This document shows, one piece after another, positions 15,098 through 23,201 of a stretch of 64,000 nucleotides of DNA. The position numbers and the translations under genes were made by a program. Within the stretch, counting starts at the first letter, position 1, and each line of letters opens with the position of its first letter. The notes under the pieces are model-generated. The model did no database searches. It was given only the letters and a program-made list of their open reading frames with translations, and was not told the origin of the DNA. The DNA comes from Rhodoferax sp. (GTDB lineage: Bacteria > Pseudomonadota > Gammaproteobacteria > Burkholderiales > Burkholderiaceae_C). The stretch is taken from positions 1-64,000 of the forward strand of contig NZ_JAQTXM010000021.1 of assembly GCF_028688795.1 (NCBI RefSeq), written 5' to 3'.

Positions 15098-17149
15098 TCA
15101 GTCATCCAGGTTGGCGGGTTTGAACGCGCTGGCCAGCCGCACCTGGGTCTCAGCGTTAACCTGCGCGTAATGCGAAAACGCCAGACTGTAAGACCCCTGG
15201 CCGCCGGTCAGCGACTTCAAACGGCTCTGGTAATCACCCAACTCGGCCAGCGGCATCTGCCCGGTAATAGCCACTGCACCTGCCGGACGGGGTTGTGTGC
15301 CGGTGATGTGGCCGCGCTTGGCGGCCAAGTCGCCCGTCAAATCACCAATGGCGGCCTCGGGAGCCACCACTTCAACATTAACCAGCGGCTCCAGCACGAT
15401 CGGGCTGGCCGCGCGCACCGCATCCAGCGTGGCTTTGCGGGCAGCGGCCACAAAAGCCACCTCTTTGCCGTCGACCGCGTGGGTCTTGCCGTCATACACC
15501 GTCACGCGCAGGTCATGCAGCGGGAAACCGGCCACAGCACCCTCGGCCAAGGCTTGGTGCACGCCCTTTTCTACCGCCGCCATGAACACGCCCGGAATCG
15601 CGCCGCCCTTGACCACGTCAACAAATTCAAAGCCAGCCCCACGCGCCAGCGGCTCCACACGCAGCATCACCTCGCCAAACTGGCCCGCCCCGCCGCTTTG
15701 TTTCTTGTGGCGGCAATGGCCCTCAGCCTTGCCCAAAATAGTCTCAATATAGGCAATTTGGGGGGTGCTGGTGTCAAGCTCCAGCTTGAACTGCTGCTGC
15801 ATGCGCAGCAACTTGGCGCGCAGGTGCATGTCGCCTAGGCCGCGAATCACCGTCTCATTGGTGCCGGGGTGGCGCTCGACCTTGAAGCACGGGTCTTCAA
15901 TTTCGAGCTTGTGCAAAATCTCGAACAGGCGCTGCTCGTCACCCTTGCGCTGGGTCTGCACCGCCAGGCCTTGCATGGGCTGCGGCAGCGTCAGGGGTTT
16001 GAGGTGAATCTGGTCTTCATCGTGCGAGTCATGCAGCACGCAGTCAAATTCAATTTCGTCGACCTTGGCCACCGCACCAATGTCGCCCGGCACCAGCGCG
16101 TCCACCTCCAGATAGTCCTTGCCCTGCAACTGGTAAAGGTGCGCCACCTTGAACGGGCGTTTGCCAGAGCCGACAAACAGCTGCGCGTCTTTGCGCACGG
16201 TGCCTTGGTGCACCTTGAAAACGCCCAGTTTGCCGATAAAGGGGTCCATCACCACCTTGAACACATGGGCCAGCACATGCAGACTGGCGTCAGGCTGGGC
16301 GACAAACGCTTGCGCCTCTGCCAGGGTGTCACCTTTGTAGAAGGGCGGCGGGTTGCCTTCTGCCGGGTTCGGGGCCAATTTGACCAGCACGTCAATGAGT
16401 TGCGGCACACCGGCACCGGTTTTGGCCGACACAAACAGAATTGGAATCAAGTGCCCGGCACGCAGGGCCGCCTCAAATGGCGCATGCAGCTCGGCGGCAC
16501 TGGGCTCCACACCGTCTTCCAGGTAACGCGCCAGCAGCTGCTCATCTTCTTCAATCAACTGGTCCAACAAGGCCCGGTGCGCCGTGGCCACCGAGGCAAA
16601 GTCGCTCTCGCCGTCGTCATGCCCGAGCAGTTCTACCACGCCTTGCCCGTGCGCGGTGGGCAGGTCCAGCAACAGGCACTGCGGGCCAAAGCGGGCGCGA
16701 ATGTCGTCGACCAAGGCACCGAGGTCGGTGTTGTCGGCGTCAATCTTGTTGATGACAATCATGCGGCACAGGCCACGCTCACCGGCCTGCGCAAACATGC
16801 GCTCGGTGTTGAGCTCAATGCCGGTTTGCGCGCTGATCACAATCAGCGCCGTGTCGGCACCCGCCAGCGCGCCCAGCGCTTGCCCGGCAAAGTCGGGGTA
16901 GCCGGGGGTGTCGATCAGGTAAATGTGGGTGTCGGCCGTTTGCAAGCTCACCACCGCGCTCTGCAGGGAATGGCCCAGTTGCTTTTCAACTGGGTCAAAG
17001 TCGCACACGGTGTTGCCTTTTTCGACCGCGCCGCGGCTGGCAATGGCACCGGTGGCGGCCAGCAGGCTCTCGGCCAGGGTGGTTTTACCCACCGCCCCGT
17101 GGCCTACCAAAGCGACGCTGCGGATGTGTTCAGATGCGTTGTTGTTCAT
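15098..17149 (-). CDS. Elongation factor G-like protein (EF-G paralogue)
   Basis: A 683-aa translational GTPase with EF-G domain order: G-domain (GHGAVGKTT, DTPGYPDF, NKID), domain II, and domains III-V (GLGDMHL, GGAGQFGEVMLRVEP, VVKGGAIPG and PLAELGDYQSRLKSLTGGQG). The catalytic switch-II His of true EF-G (DTPGHVDF) is Tyr here, and the RGITI segment of switch I is absent (RGAVEKGNTVCDF). Both mark the EF-G-like paralogue family, some members of which lack ribosome-stimulated GTPase activity. The inner ATG at 17149 with AGGGAT upstream is chosen over one 11 codons earlier. It is distinct from the fusA expected beyond rpsL. Confidence 0.92.
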   Translation of the reverse strand: MNNNASEHIRSVALVGHGAVGKTTLAESLLAATGAIASRGAVEKGNTVCDFDPVEKQLGHSLQSAVVSLQTADTHIYLIDTPGYPDFAGQALGALAGADTALIVISAQTGIELNTERMFAQAGERGLCRMIVINKIDADNTDLGALVDDIRARFGPQCLLLDLPTAHGQGVVELLGHDDGESDFASVATAHRALLDQLIEEDEQLLARYLEDGVEPSAAELHAPFEAALRAGHLIPILFVSAKTGAGVPQLIDVLVKLAPNPAEGNPPPFYKGDTLAEAQAFVAQPDASLHVLAHVFKVVMDPFIGKLGVFKVHQGTVRKDAQLFVGSGKRPFKVAHLYQLQGKDYLEVDALVPGDIGAVAKVDEIEFDCVLHDSHDEDQIHLKPLTLPQPMQGLAVQTQRKGDEQRLFEILHKLEIEDPCFKVERHPGTNETVIRGLGDMHLRAKLLRMQQQFKLELDTSTPQIAYIETILGKAEGHCRHKKQSGGAGQFGEVMLRVEPLARGAGFEFVDVVKGGAIPGVFMAAVEKGVHQALAEGAVAGFPLHDLRVTVYDGKTHAVDGKEVAFVAAARKATLDAVRAASPIVLEPLVNVEVVAPEAAIGDLTGDLAAKRGHITGTQPRPAGAVAITGQMPLAELGDYQSRLKSLTGGQGSYSLAFSHYAQVNAETQVRLASAFKPANLDD

Positions 17150-17262
17150 GACAATCCCTTGGAATGAAGACAGTGACATCAAGTCTACGTCGACGCCGAA
17201 CGCAAATATTGACGCATGTCATACATCCGCGCCAAGCGGCAAGCCTTACGTCGGCTCACGCT

Positions 17263-18609
17263 TCACCCAGGAAACAGCTCCGGGCTTTGGGCAATGATCT
17301 GCTTCAGGTGCTCAAAACAGGCAGCGTCAATCGCCGTGCCCACGGTGTCGGCCATGATGGCCAGGGTTTTGTCCACCGGCACGGCGCCACGGTAAGGCCG
17401 CTCGGCCGTGATGGCGTCAAAAATGTCGGCCGTGGTGATGATGCGGGTTTCCAGCGTGATGTCGGCCGCCATCAGGCCTTTGGGGTAGCCCTTGCCGTCC
17501 AGGCGCTCGTGGTGCGCAGCCGCGACCAGCGCCAGTTCGTCAAAAATGCGCACCCGCCCCAAAATGGCTTCGGTGTAGCTGGCGTGGCGCTGCACGGCTT
17601 GCCACTCGGCATCATCAAGCTTGCCGGGTTTGTCCAAAATGCTGTTGCTGACACCCAATTTGCCCACGTCGTGCAAGAGCGCGCCGCGCTTGAGCCAGCG
17701 CCGGCGTGCCTCAGGCACGTTCATGGATTCGCCCAGCAAAGCGGTGTACAACCCAACCCGCGCGCTGTGTCCCGCCGTGAAGGGGCTTTTGGCGTCCACC
17801 ACCTGACCAAAAGCTTCGGCGATGTCGTCGAGGTAGTCCTCGTCCACCATCACCTCATGGCCGCCCGGCTCCAGCGCATACACCGCAGGCTCCAGTTGGG
17901 CCGAGCCAAGCATTTCCCAAAACACGGGTGTCTGGCTGACCGCAGCAAACGCATCGACCAGTTCCGGGTCAAACCAGCTACCCCGGCGCGCCAGCACTTC
18001 GGCCAGCGCAGTGGCCTCGCCACTGGCGGCGTGGTGCACGTCAATCACCTGGGCCAGCAGGGCAATGCGGGCGTTGATGGGAATGGCGGTACCAGCCAGC
18101 TGGTCGGGGCGACCTTGGCCGTTCCAGTGCTCATCGAGCGCATGAACCCCCAGCGCCACGCTTTCCGGAAAGCGCAGCTGGCGGGCAATGTCAGCACCCC
18201 GCGTGCAACGCGTCTGGATCAGTTCCTGGGCAATGTTGTCGCCGTTTTTCAGAATGCCGCCAAGCGCTTTCAGCCGTTCCATCAGACCGACCTGAGGTCC
18301 GGTGTGGCGCAGCACAAACCGCAGCACCTGCGGCAAGCTGCCGTCGACCCATTTGAAGTCGCGCTTGAAACTTAAATCGTCCCCGACATAGAGTTCGCAA
18401 ATGCGAGCGGCATTGCTGGAGCACCCCAGGTCTTTGAGCAGCAGCGTGTAGTACAGCGTCCAGAGGTCATCGTTGTCCAAACCGATGCGTTGGCCAATGT
18501 GCATGCCAATCCAGCAGCAACGCACGCAGTGACCTTCAGGCTGGCCTTCGGTGATGTCGAGCGCGTGGCTCAAGGCGCCCATGAGTTCGGAGAGTTTCAG
18601 GGACTGCAC
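17263..18609 (-). CDS. Double HD-GYP protein, probable c-di-GMP phosphodiesterase
   Basis: A 448-aa soluble protein built from two HD-GYP-like halves. The C-terminal half has the full catalytic set: GHSARVGLYT, LLHDVGKLG (HD), and AAAHHERLDGKGYPKGL (HHE...DGxGYP), expected to hydrolyse c-di-GMP. The N-terminal half (residues 1-200) shows the same order in degenerate form: EGHCVRCCWIG, LLLKDLGCSSNAARI with Lys for the metal His, then ALDEHWNGQGRPDQLAG. The start is taken as the GTG at 18609, which has AGGAG 7 bases upstream; the open frame extends further only to a TTG near the dispersed repeat. It is monocistronic, 113 bp upstream of the EF-G-like gene. Confidence 0.88.
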   Translation of the reverse strand: MQSLKLSELMGALSHALDITEGQPEGHCVRCCWIGMHIGQRIGLDNDDLWTLYYTLLLKDLGCSSNAARICELYVGDDLSFKRDFKWVDGSLPQVLRFVLRHTGPQVGLMERLKALGGILKNGDNIAQELIQTRCTRGADIARQLRFPESVALGVHALDEHWNGQGRPDQLAGTAIPINARIALLAQVIDVHHAASGEATALAEVLARRGSWFDPELVDAFAAVSQTPVFWEMLGSAQLEPAVYALEPGGHEVMVDEDYLDDIAEAFGQVVDAKSPFTAGHSARVGLYTALLGESMNVPEARRRWLKRGALLHDVGKLGVSNSILDKPGKLDDAEWQAVQRHASYTEAILGRVRIFDELALVAAAHHERLDGKGYPKGLMAADITLETRIITTADIFDAITAERPYRGAVPVDKTLAIMADTVGTAIDAACFEHLKQIIAQSPELFPG

Positions 18610-18669
18610 GCTAGGCTCCTGTCTGGCGGGCACATGACTGCACGCGTTGATGCGACTTCGGGCATGGTT

Positions 18670-18744
18670 CAATATTTATATGGAAAATAAGCCTCTAGCC
18701 CTTATAAAACAAGCGTAACCAGCTATAAATAATAGAGCTATAAC
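18670..18744. repeat. Dispersed repeat, copy 4
   Basis: Reverse orientation: AATATTTATATGG...GCCTCTAGCCCTTATAAAACAAGCGTAACCAGCTATAAATAATAG. It fills the gap between the flavin reductase stop and the HD-GYP gene and overlaps the reductase stop codon. Confidence 0.75.
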
Positions 18745-19256
18745 GGATGTTCTGTGTAGAACTTGCCGCCATGGTAGAGCAGCGGTGCGGCCCCCACGCG
18801 GTGCATGCAGTGCTCAACTTCACCGACAAAAATCACGTGGTCACCTTCCACATAACGGCTGCGGTTAAAGCACTCAAACGTGGCCACCGCACCCGCCAGC
18901 AGCGGCGCCCCACAGGGGCCTTCGACAAAATCCACATCGGCAAAGCGATCCACCCCGCGGGTAGCAAAACGCTGTGCCAGCAGCTGTTGGTCGGCACCCA
19001 GAATGTTGATGGCGTAGTGGCTGCCGGTGCGAAACGCGTCCATGGACGTGGCCGCCTGGGACAGGCTCCACAGCACCAATGGTGGTGTCAGAGACACCGA
19101 GTTGAATGAGTTGGCGGTCAGACCAACCAGGGTGCCGTCGCTGGCGCGCGCGGTGACGATGGTCACCCCGGTGGCGAACATGCCAAGGGCGGTGCGAAAT
19201 TCAGTGGCAGAAAAATGGGGTGGGCGAGCACGCGCGCTGGTGGGGATCAAAGACAT
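18738..19256 (-). CDS. Flavin reductase family protein (FMN-binding split barrel)
   Basis: A 172-aa protein of the flavin reductase/HpaC-like family, which uses NAD(P)H to reduce FMN or FAD, often for a partner monooxygenase. It has the classical FRTALGMFATGVTIVTA beginning, the GLTANSFNSVSLTPPLVLWS flavin-binding segment, FAINILG-like YAINILGADQQ, the DHVIFVGEVEH strand and the terminal YHGGKFYTE. The open frame runs 22 codons further upstream, but homologues begin near MSLIPTSARARPPHFS, so that ATG is used. No partner oxygenase is adjacent, so the physiological acceptor is unknown. Confidence 0.88.
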   Translation of the reverse strand: MSLIPTSARARPPHFSATEFRTALGMFATGVTIVTARASDGTLVGLTANSFNSVSLTPPLVLWSLSQAATSMDAFRTGSHYAINILGADQQLLAQRFATRGVDRFADVDFVEGPCGAPLLAGAVATFECFNRSRYVEGDHVIFVGEVEHCMHRVGAAPLLYHGGKFYTEHPL

Positions 19257-19339
19257 AGCAAGAAATTTAACCGATATTGCGCAGGCGCAGGCAACAGCGG
19301 GATAAAAGACCAAGGCACACACCCTTCTAAAATTGGCCG

Positions 19340-20155
19340 ATGCGTCATTCGATTTTGTCCATCTTCTTTTTTGCTACATATTTAGCAGCTACTAGCGCCT
19401 ATGCAAAAAGGGCTTGCGACGAGTTTTATAAAAAACTTCCCAACGTGTCACAAGCTTTTTGCGAGCAGGCCCAACTCAAACCGAGCGGCGCCCGCAGTGT
19501 GCAGGGCCGCCCGCTGCTGGTGCGAGACATTCGCCCACAAGCGCCCAAGCTGCGCGTACTGGTAGTGGCTGCCATGCACGGCGACGAGTTTTCCGCCGCA
19601 TCGGTGGCGCTGCACTGGCTAAATTTGGCGCAGAACTCGCCAGAAGCCACACACTGGCGCTTCATTCCTGTGCTTAACCCGGACGGCTTGCTGCGCCAAC
19701 CGGCGCGACGCATGAACGCCAACGGCGTGGACTTGAACCGCAACTTCCCTACCCCCAATTGGCAACGCGAGACCAAAAACTACTGGGAAAAACTGACCAG
19801 CAAGGACCCGCGCCGCTGGCCCGGAAAAGCGCCACTGAGCGAGCCAGAGTCTAAGTTTTTGTTTGACCAGATGGCCAGCTTCAAACCGGATGTGATCGTC
19901 AGCATTCACGCCCCCTACGGCGTGCTGGACTTTGACGGCCCGGTGCTGCCGCCCACCAAGCTGGGCCGCCTGTACCTGGACCAGGTGGGGGTGTTTCCGG
20001 GCTCGCTGGGCAATTACGGCGGTGTGCAAAGCGCCATGCCAGTGATCACGGTGGAGTTATCCAGCGCGCTGCGCACCCCCACCGATGCCGAGATGCTCAA
20101 AATGTGGCGGGATTTGCGCAGCTGGATGGACCAGACGCAACTGGCACGGCAGTAG
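19340..20155 (+). CDS. Secreted M14-family zinc carboxypeptidase (MpaA-like)
   Basis: A 271-aa metallopeptidase. The N-terminal signal peptide (SILSIFFFATYLAATSAYA) is partly encoded by a dispersed repeat. The zinc site is visible as HGDE (AAMHGDEFSAASVALHW) and a distal His in SIHAPYGVLDFDGP. The catalytic Glu is in VITVELSSAL, and RMNANGVDLNRNFP is the substrate-binding segment. The closest described activity is murein peptide amidase (MpaA), cleaving D-Glu-diaminopimelate bonds, so cell-wall peptide trimming in the periplasm is likely but not proven. It is divergent from the flavin reductase, with an intrinsic terminator about 200 bp after its stop. Confidence 0.88.
   Translation: MRHSILSIFFFATYLAATSAYAKRACDEFYKKLPNVSQAFCEQAQLKPSGARSVQGRPLLVRDIRPQAPKLRVLVVAAMHGDEFSAASVALHWLNLAQNSPEATHWRFIPVLNPDGLLRQPARRMNANGVDLNRNFPTPNWQRETKNYWEKLTSKDPRRWPGKAPLSEPESKFLFDQMASFKPDVIVSIHAPYGVLDFDGPVLPPTKLGRLYLDQVGVFPGSLGNYGGVQSAMPVITVELSSALRTPTDAEMLKMWRDLRSWMDQTQLARQ
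19371..19435. repeat. Dispersed repeat, copy 5, inside the M14 peptidase gene
   Basis: TTTAGCAGCTACTAGCGCC-TATGCAA-AAAGGGCTTGCGAC followed by TTTTATAAAAA. In frame, it encodes roughly residues 11-32, the end of the signal peptide and the first mature residues. Confidence 0.65.
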
Positions 20156-20233
20156 CCGGGTAATGCAGAGCGCTTGATTGCCCAAACCATGGCCGGCCAG
20201 GCCAGCGTGCTGCTGCGCTGACGGAGACAGAAA

Positions 20234-20313
20234 TGGCATGAGCACCAAGAGAAATGCCAACTTAGGGGTAATCCCTGAGCCTGCATTGCATTTGCTCAAA
20301 TACAATGCAGGCT
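20234..20313 (+). other. Series of inverted repeats in the 3' region of the M14 gene (structured RNA candidate)
   Basis: Three consecutive hairpins are readable on the plus strand. The first is TGGCAT/ATGCCA (20234-20258) and the second CTTAGGG/CCCTGAG (20261-20279). The third is a long stem, AGCCTGCATTG pairing perfectly with CAATGCAGGCT (20278-20313), with an inner ATTTG/CAAAT stem. An intrinsic terminator follows at 20353-20376. No ORF of note occupies this 219-bp gap. It may be a 3'-UTR-derived small RNA or a decay-blocking 3' end. Confidence 0.45.
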
Positions 20314-20352
20314 TGCAGTTCTTATTTAGCGATCAGAGCAGCAAGCGAGTTC

Positions 20353-20376
20353 GGAGCCCTTCGGGGCTCCTTTTTT
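20353..20376 (+). terminator. Rho-independent terminator after the M14 gene
   Basis: GGAGCCC-TTCG-GGGCTCC followed by six T. The T-run overlaps the stop codon of the convergent chloride channel gene. There is no matching A-run on the other side, so it works on the plus strand only. Confidence 0.88.
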
Positions 20377-21727
20377 ATGCCCGATCGCCCGGGGAAGGTG
20401 CAGCCACTTTTGGCAGGCGCTGCAACTGCAGCTGGGCCAGTGCACTGTAAAGCGGCACACACAGCAGGCGCGACACGCCGCTGGCGACCATGGCCGTGGC
20501 CATCAGGCTCAGCACCAGGCCATGGCCATCGACCATTTCCATCACGATGATGAAAGCCGTGAGCGGCGCTTGCGTCACCGCCGCCAAAAACCCCGCCATT
20601 CCCAGCGCAATCAGGGTCGGCGCATTCGGGTAACTGATGAGCAGGGCAATGTCGTTGCCCAAGGCACCACCAATCGACAAGGCCGGCGCAAAAATACCGC
20701 CGGGCACCCCGGCCCAGGCAGTGATCCAGGTGGCCATGAATTTCAGCAACACATACAGCGGCTGGGTTTCGTTGTTGCCTTCCAGCATGGCACGGCTATG
20801 GGCATACCCCGTGCCAAAGGTGTGACCGTGGCTCACCAATCCGATCACCGCCACGGCCAAACCGCAGGCCGCAGCAAACGCCACCGGGCTACGCAGGCGC
20901 CAGCGACTGAAGCGGTCGGCTGACTGGCCCCGCATCGACACCAGAAACACGCGTGCAAACAAGCCACCCGCCAAGCCACTGAGCACTGCCACTAGCAAAC
21001 CCGGCAACAACAACGCCATGCCCAGGTTCTCGACACGAATCACACCAAAATACGTTGAATTGCCATAGATCGACACGGCCATCAAGCCACTCAAGACAAT
21101 CGCCGCCAGCAGCAAACCGCTGGAGCGCTGCTCGGGCTTGCGTGACAGCTCTTCAATGGCAAACATCACGCCGCCCAGCGGAGTATTGAAGGCCGCCGCT
21201 ATACCAGCTGCGCCACCCGCCATCATCAGACCGTGCTCGGATACCTGGGATTTGTCGGGCAACCAACGCCGGGCGTGGTGCATCACCCCTGCTGCAATTT
21301 GCACCGAAGGCCCCTCGCGCCCCAACGACAGGCCAGCCAGCAGACCCCAGGTGGACAACGCCATTTTGGCCACGGTGAGCTTGAGCGACACATACAAATT
21401 GCGGTTGCTAGGTGCCACACTGGGGTCCAGCGCAGCCATGACCTGCGGAATGCCAGAGCCCGCGCTGCCCATGGCATAACGCCGCGTGACCCACACAATG
21501 GCACCGGTGCACAGCGGAGTCCACAGCAGCGGCGACCACCAGTAAAGCTGCTGCACATGCTCAAACGCGCCAAACGCCAGTTCGGTCATCCAGGTGAAGG
21601 CCACCACGGTCAAGCCCGCCAGTGCGGCAAAGGCCATGACCAGCACACGACCAGCCCAGGCCCGCCAATCCACCACCTGCTTATGGATAGCATGCAGGAT
21701 CTCGTCGCTGTTCAGGTTGGAATTCAT
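20375..21727 (-). CDS. ClC-family chloride channel or chloride/proton antiporter
   Basis: A 450-aa polytopic membrane protein with all ClC selectivity motifs: GSGIPQVMAAL (GSGIP), LSLGREGPSVQIA (GREGP with the gating Glu) and a distal Tyr-containing segment. It has FAIEELSRK, where the second Glu corresponds to the internal proton Glu203 of E. coli ClcA, suggesting an antiporter rather than a passive channel. MAGFLAAVTQAPLTAFIIVM forms a late helix. A GTG eight codons upstream is in frame; the ATG at 21727 matches the family better. It is divergent from the DapB-like gene. ClC proteins are used for acid resistance or anion balance. Confidence 0.92.
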   Translation of the reverse strand: MNSNLNSDEILHAIHKQVVDWRAWAGRVLVMAFAALAGLTVVAFTWMTELAFGAFEHVQQLYWWSPLLWTPLCTGAIVWVTRRYAMGSAGSGIPQVMAALDPSVAPSNRNLYVSLKLTVAKMALSTWGLLAGLSLGREGPSVQIAAGVMHHARRWLPDKSQVSEHGLMMAGGAAGIAAAFNTPLGGVMFAIEELSRKPEQRSSGLLLAAIVLSGLMAVSIYGNSTYFGVIRVENLGMALLLPGLLVAVLSGLAGGLFARVFLVSMRGQSADRFSRWRLRSPVAFAAACGLAVAVIGLVSHGHTFGTGYAHSRAMLEGNNETQPLYVLLKFMATWITAWAGVPGGIFAPALSIGGALGNDIALLISYPNAPTLIALGMAGFLAAVTQAPLTAFIIVMEMVDGHGLVLSLMATAMVASGVSRLLCVPLYSALAQLQLQRLPKVAAPSPGDRA

Positions 21728-21786
21728 GGACTGGGTATGGCGTATTGGCACGCGCTGAGCAATGGTATGTCAGGGTAGATTGTGAG

Positions 21787-21804
21787 GATTAAATACATTT
21801 AATC
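21787..21804. promoter_or_regulatory. AT-rich palindrome in the clc/dapB-like intergenic region
   Basis: GATTAAA-TACA-TTTAATC, a perfect 7-bp inverted repeat, lies between the divergent ClC and DapB-like genes about 80-90 bp before the DapB-like start. The MarR regulator encoded two genes downstream is the natural candidate to bind it. Confidence 0.45.
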
Positions 21805-21880
21805 AAATATATTGCGGATAATGCCCACACGTGGATGCCGTGTTGGACAGACACCACAGTCAACAAAAAGGGGACGCATC

Positions 21881-22636
21881 ATGATCAAAGTCGGTTTGGT
21901 GGGGTTTGGCAAGGCCGGCCAAGCGGTGGCACAAGTGTTACAGGACGACCCACGCTACGAATTGTGCTGGATTGCCCGGCGCTCTGCTTCAGCGCCAGTA
22001 CAAATCAGTCCCGAGGTCAGCGTGCCGGTGGCGGCACTGGCCACCCCCGATGACTGGAACGCCTGGCTGGACGCCCACCCGGTGGACGCGTTGGTGGACT
22101 TCTCCAACCCCGAAAGCCTGCATCTTTATGGCGAGGCCATGCGCGCTCGGCGACTCATGCTGGTCAGCGCCATCTCGGCTTACAGCCCGGCTGATCTGGA
22201 CTACGCGCACGGCCTGGCAGCCGACACGCGCGTGCTGTGTTCGCCCAACATCACGGTGGGCATCAACTTTTTAATCATGGCGGCGCGTTTGCTACGCAAA
22301 ATTGCACCGTTTGCCGATGTCGAAATTGTCGAGCAGCACTTTCGCGACAAGCCAGAGGTGTCGGGCACCGCCCGCAAGATTGCCCAAAGCATCAATGTCG
22401 ATGAAGACCGCATCACCTCGCTGCGGTTGGGCGGCATTGTGGGGCACCATGAGGTGATTTTTGGCTTTCCGTACCAAACCGTGCGGCTGATCCACAACTC
22501 GATCGAACGCCGCGCCTTTGGCACCGGCGCCGCCTTTGCGCTGGCAGAGCTGCAAAAATGCGAGAACGGTTTTTACACATTTGACGACCTGATGATGCGC
22601 ATGGTGCGCCATGAGTTGCTGACCGAGCAGGCCTGA
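21881..22636 (+). CDS. DapB-like reductase (dihydrodipicolinate reductase family)
   Basis: A 251-aa NAD(P)H-dependent reductase with an N-terminal Rossmann fold (MIKVGLVGFGKAGQAVAQVL), the VDFSNPESL and CSPNITVGINFL segments, and a C-terminal catalytic region EQHFRDKPEVSGTARKIA. In true DapB this region reads E-HH-K-DAPSGT; here HH is HF and DAPSGT is EVSGT, so the general acid/base His is altered. It is a diverged relative rather than the lysine-pathway enzyme, and its substrate is unknown. The ATG at 21881 with AAGGGGA upstream is clearly the start. It is followed 70 bp later by a MarR gene in the same direction, probably one unit. Confidence 0.82.
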   Translation: MIKVGLVGFGKAGQAVAQVLQDDPRYELCWIARRSASAPVQISPEVSVPVAALATPDDWNAWLDAHPVDALVDFSNPESLHLYGEAMRARRLMLVSAISAYSPADLDYAHGLAADTRVLCSPNITVGINFLIMAARLLRKIAPFADVEIVEQHFRDKPEVSGTARKIAQSINVDEDRITSLRLGGIVGHHEVIFGFPYQTVRLIHNSIERRAFGTGAAFALAELQKCENGFYTFDDLMMRMVRHELLTEQA

Positions 22637-22706
22637 ACCCGGCCGCCAAGGCCAGTCGTGGCATTCGGCTCTATGATTCGGTACCTCTTCCCAGCCTGCC
22701 ACCCAT

Positions 22707-23195
22707 ATGCCGCGCAACAAATCAAACACCGCCTTGCAAACCCAACCCAGCCTGGTGCTGCGACGTTTTCGCGTGGTGTTTAACGCGGTGCGCAGCCATT
22801 TCAAGGAAATCGAAAAGCAGGTTGGACTGGGCGGCGCGCAGGTGTGGGCGTTGAGCGTGATTCGCGACCAGCCCGGCATTGGCATGGGGGAACTGGCCAA
22901 GTGCATGGACGTGCACCAGTCCACCGCCAGCAACCTGGTACGCAGCTTGCAAAAAAAAGAGCTGATCCGTATGGCAAAAGACACCGCTGACAAACGCCAT
23001 GTGCATTTGCACATTACCGACCAGGCCGTGTTACTGCTGGCCGATGTGCCAGGGCCGTTTGAGGGCGTGCTGCCGGCTGCGTTGGCAGAGCTTGACCCCG
23101 CCACACTGCAGCGGCTGGATCAAGACTTGTTTGCACTGATTGGCCTGCTCAAGGTCGATGAGTCCGCGGCCACCATTCCGCTGGCCCAGTTATAG
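22707..23195 (+). CDS. MarR-family transcriptional regulator
   Basis: A 162-aa winged-helix protein. Residues 50-110 give the DNA-binding core: GIGMGELAKCMDVHQSTASN (helix-turn-helix), LVRSLQKKELIRMA, and the wing DTADKRHVHLHIT. N- and C-terminal helices for dimerisation flank it. MarR proteins usually repress a nearby operon until a small ligand binds. Here the likely target is the DapB-like gene upstream and the palindrome at 21787-21804. The stop is only 6 bases from the convergent GGDEF-EAL gene. Confidence 0.9.
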   Translation: MPRNKSNTALQTQPSLVLRRFRVVFNAVRSHFKEIEKQVGLGGAQVWALSVIRDQPGIGMGELAKCMDVHQSTASNLVRSLQKKELIRMAKDTADKRHVHLHITDQAVLLLADVPGPFEGVLPAALAELDPATLQRLDQDLFALIGLLKVDESAATIPLAQL

Positions 23196-23201
23196 CGCGG
23201 T

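Noticed and set aside
15869-17167. Plus-strand open frame of 432 codons opposite the EF-G-like gene
   Set aside because: Antisense shadow with biased His/Gln/Arg content and no recognisable motif or ribosome binding site.
17164-18375. Plus-strand open frame of 403 codons opposite the HD-GYP gene
   Set aside because: Antisense to a catalytic domain with intact motifs; low-complexity composition.
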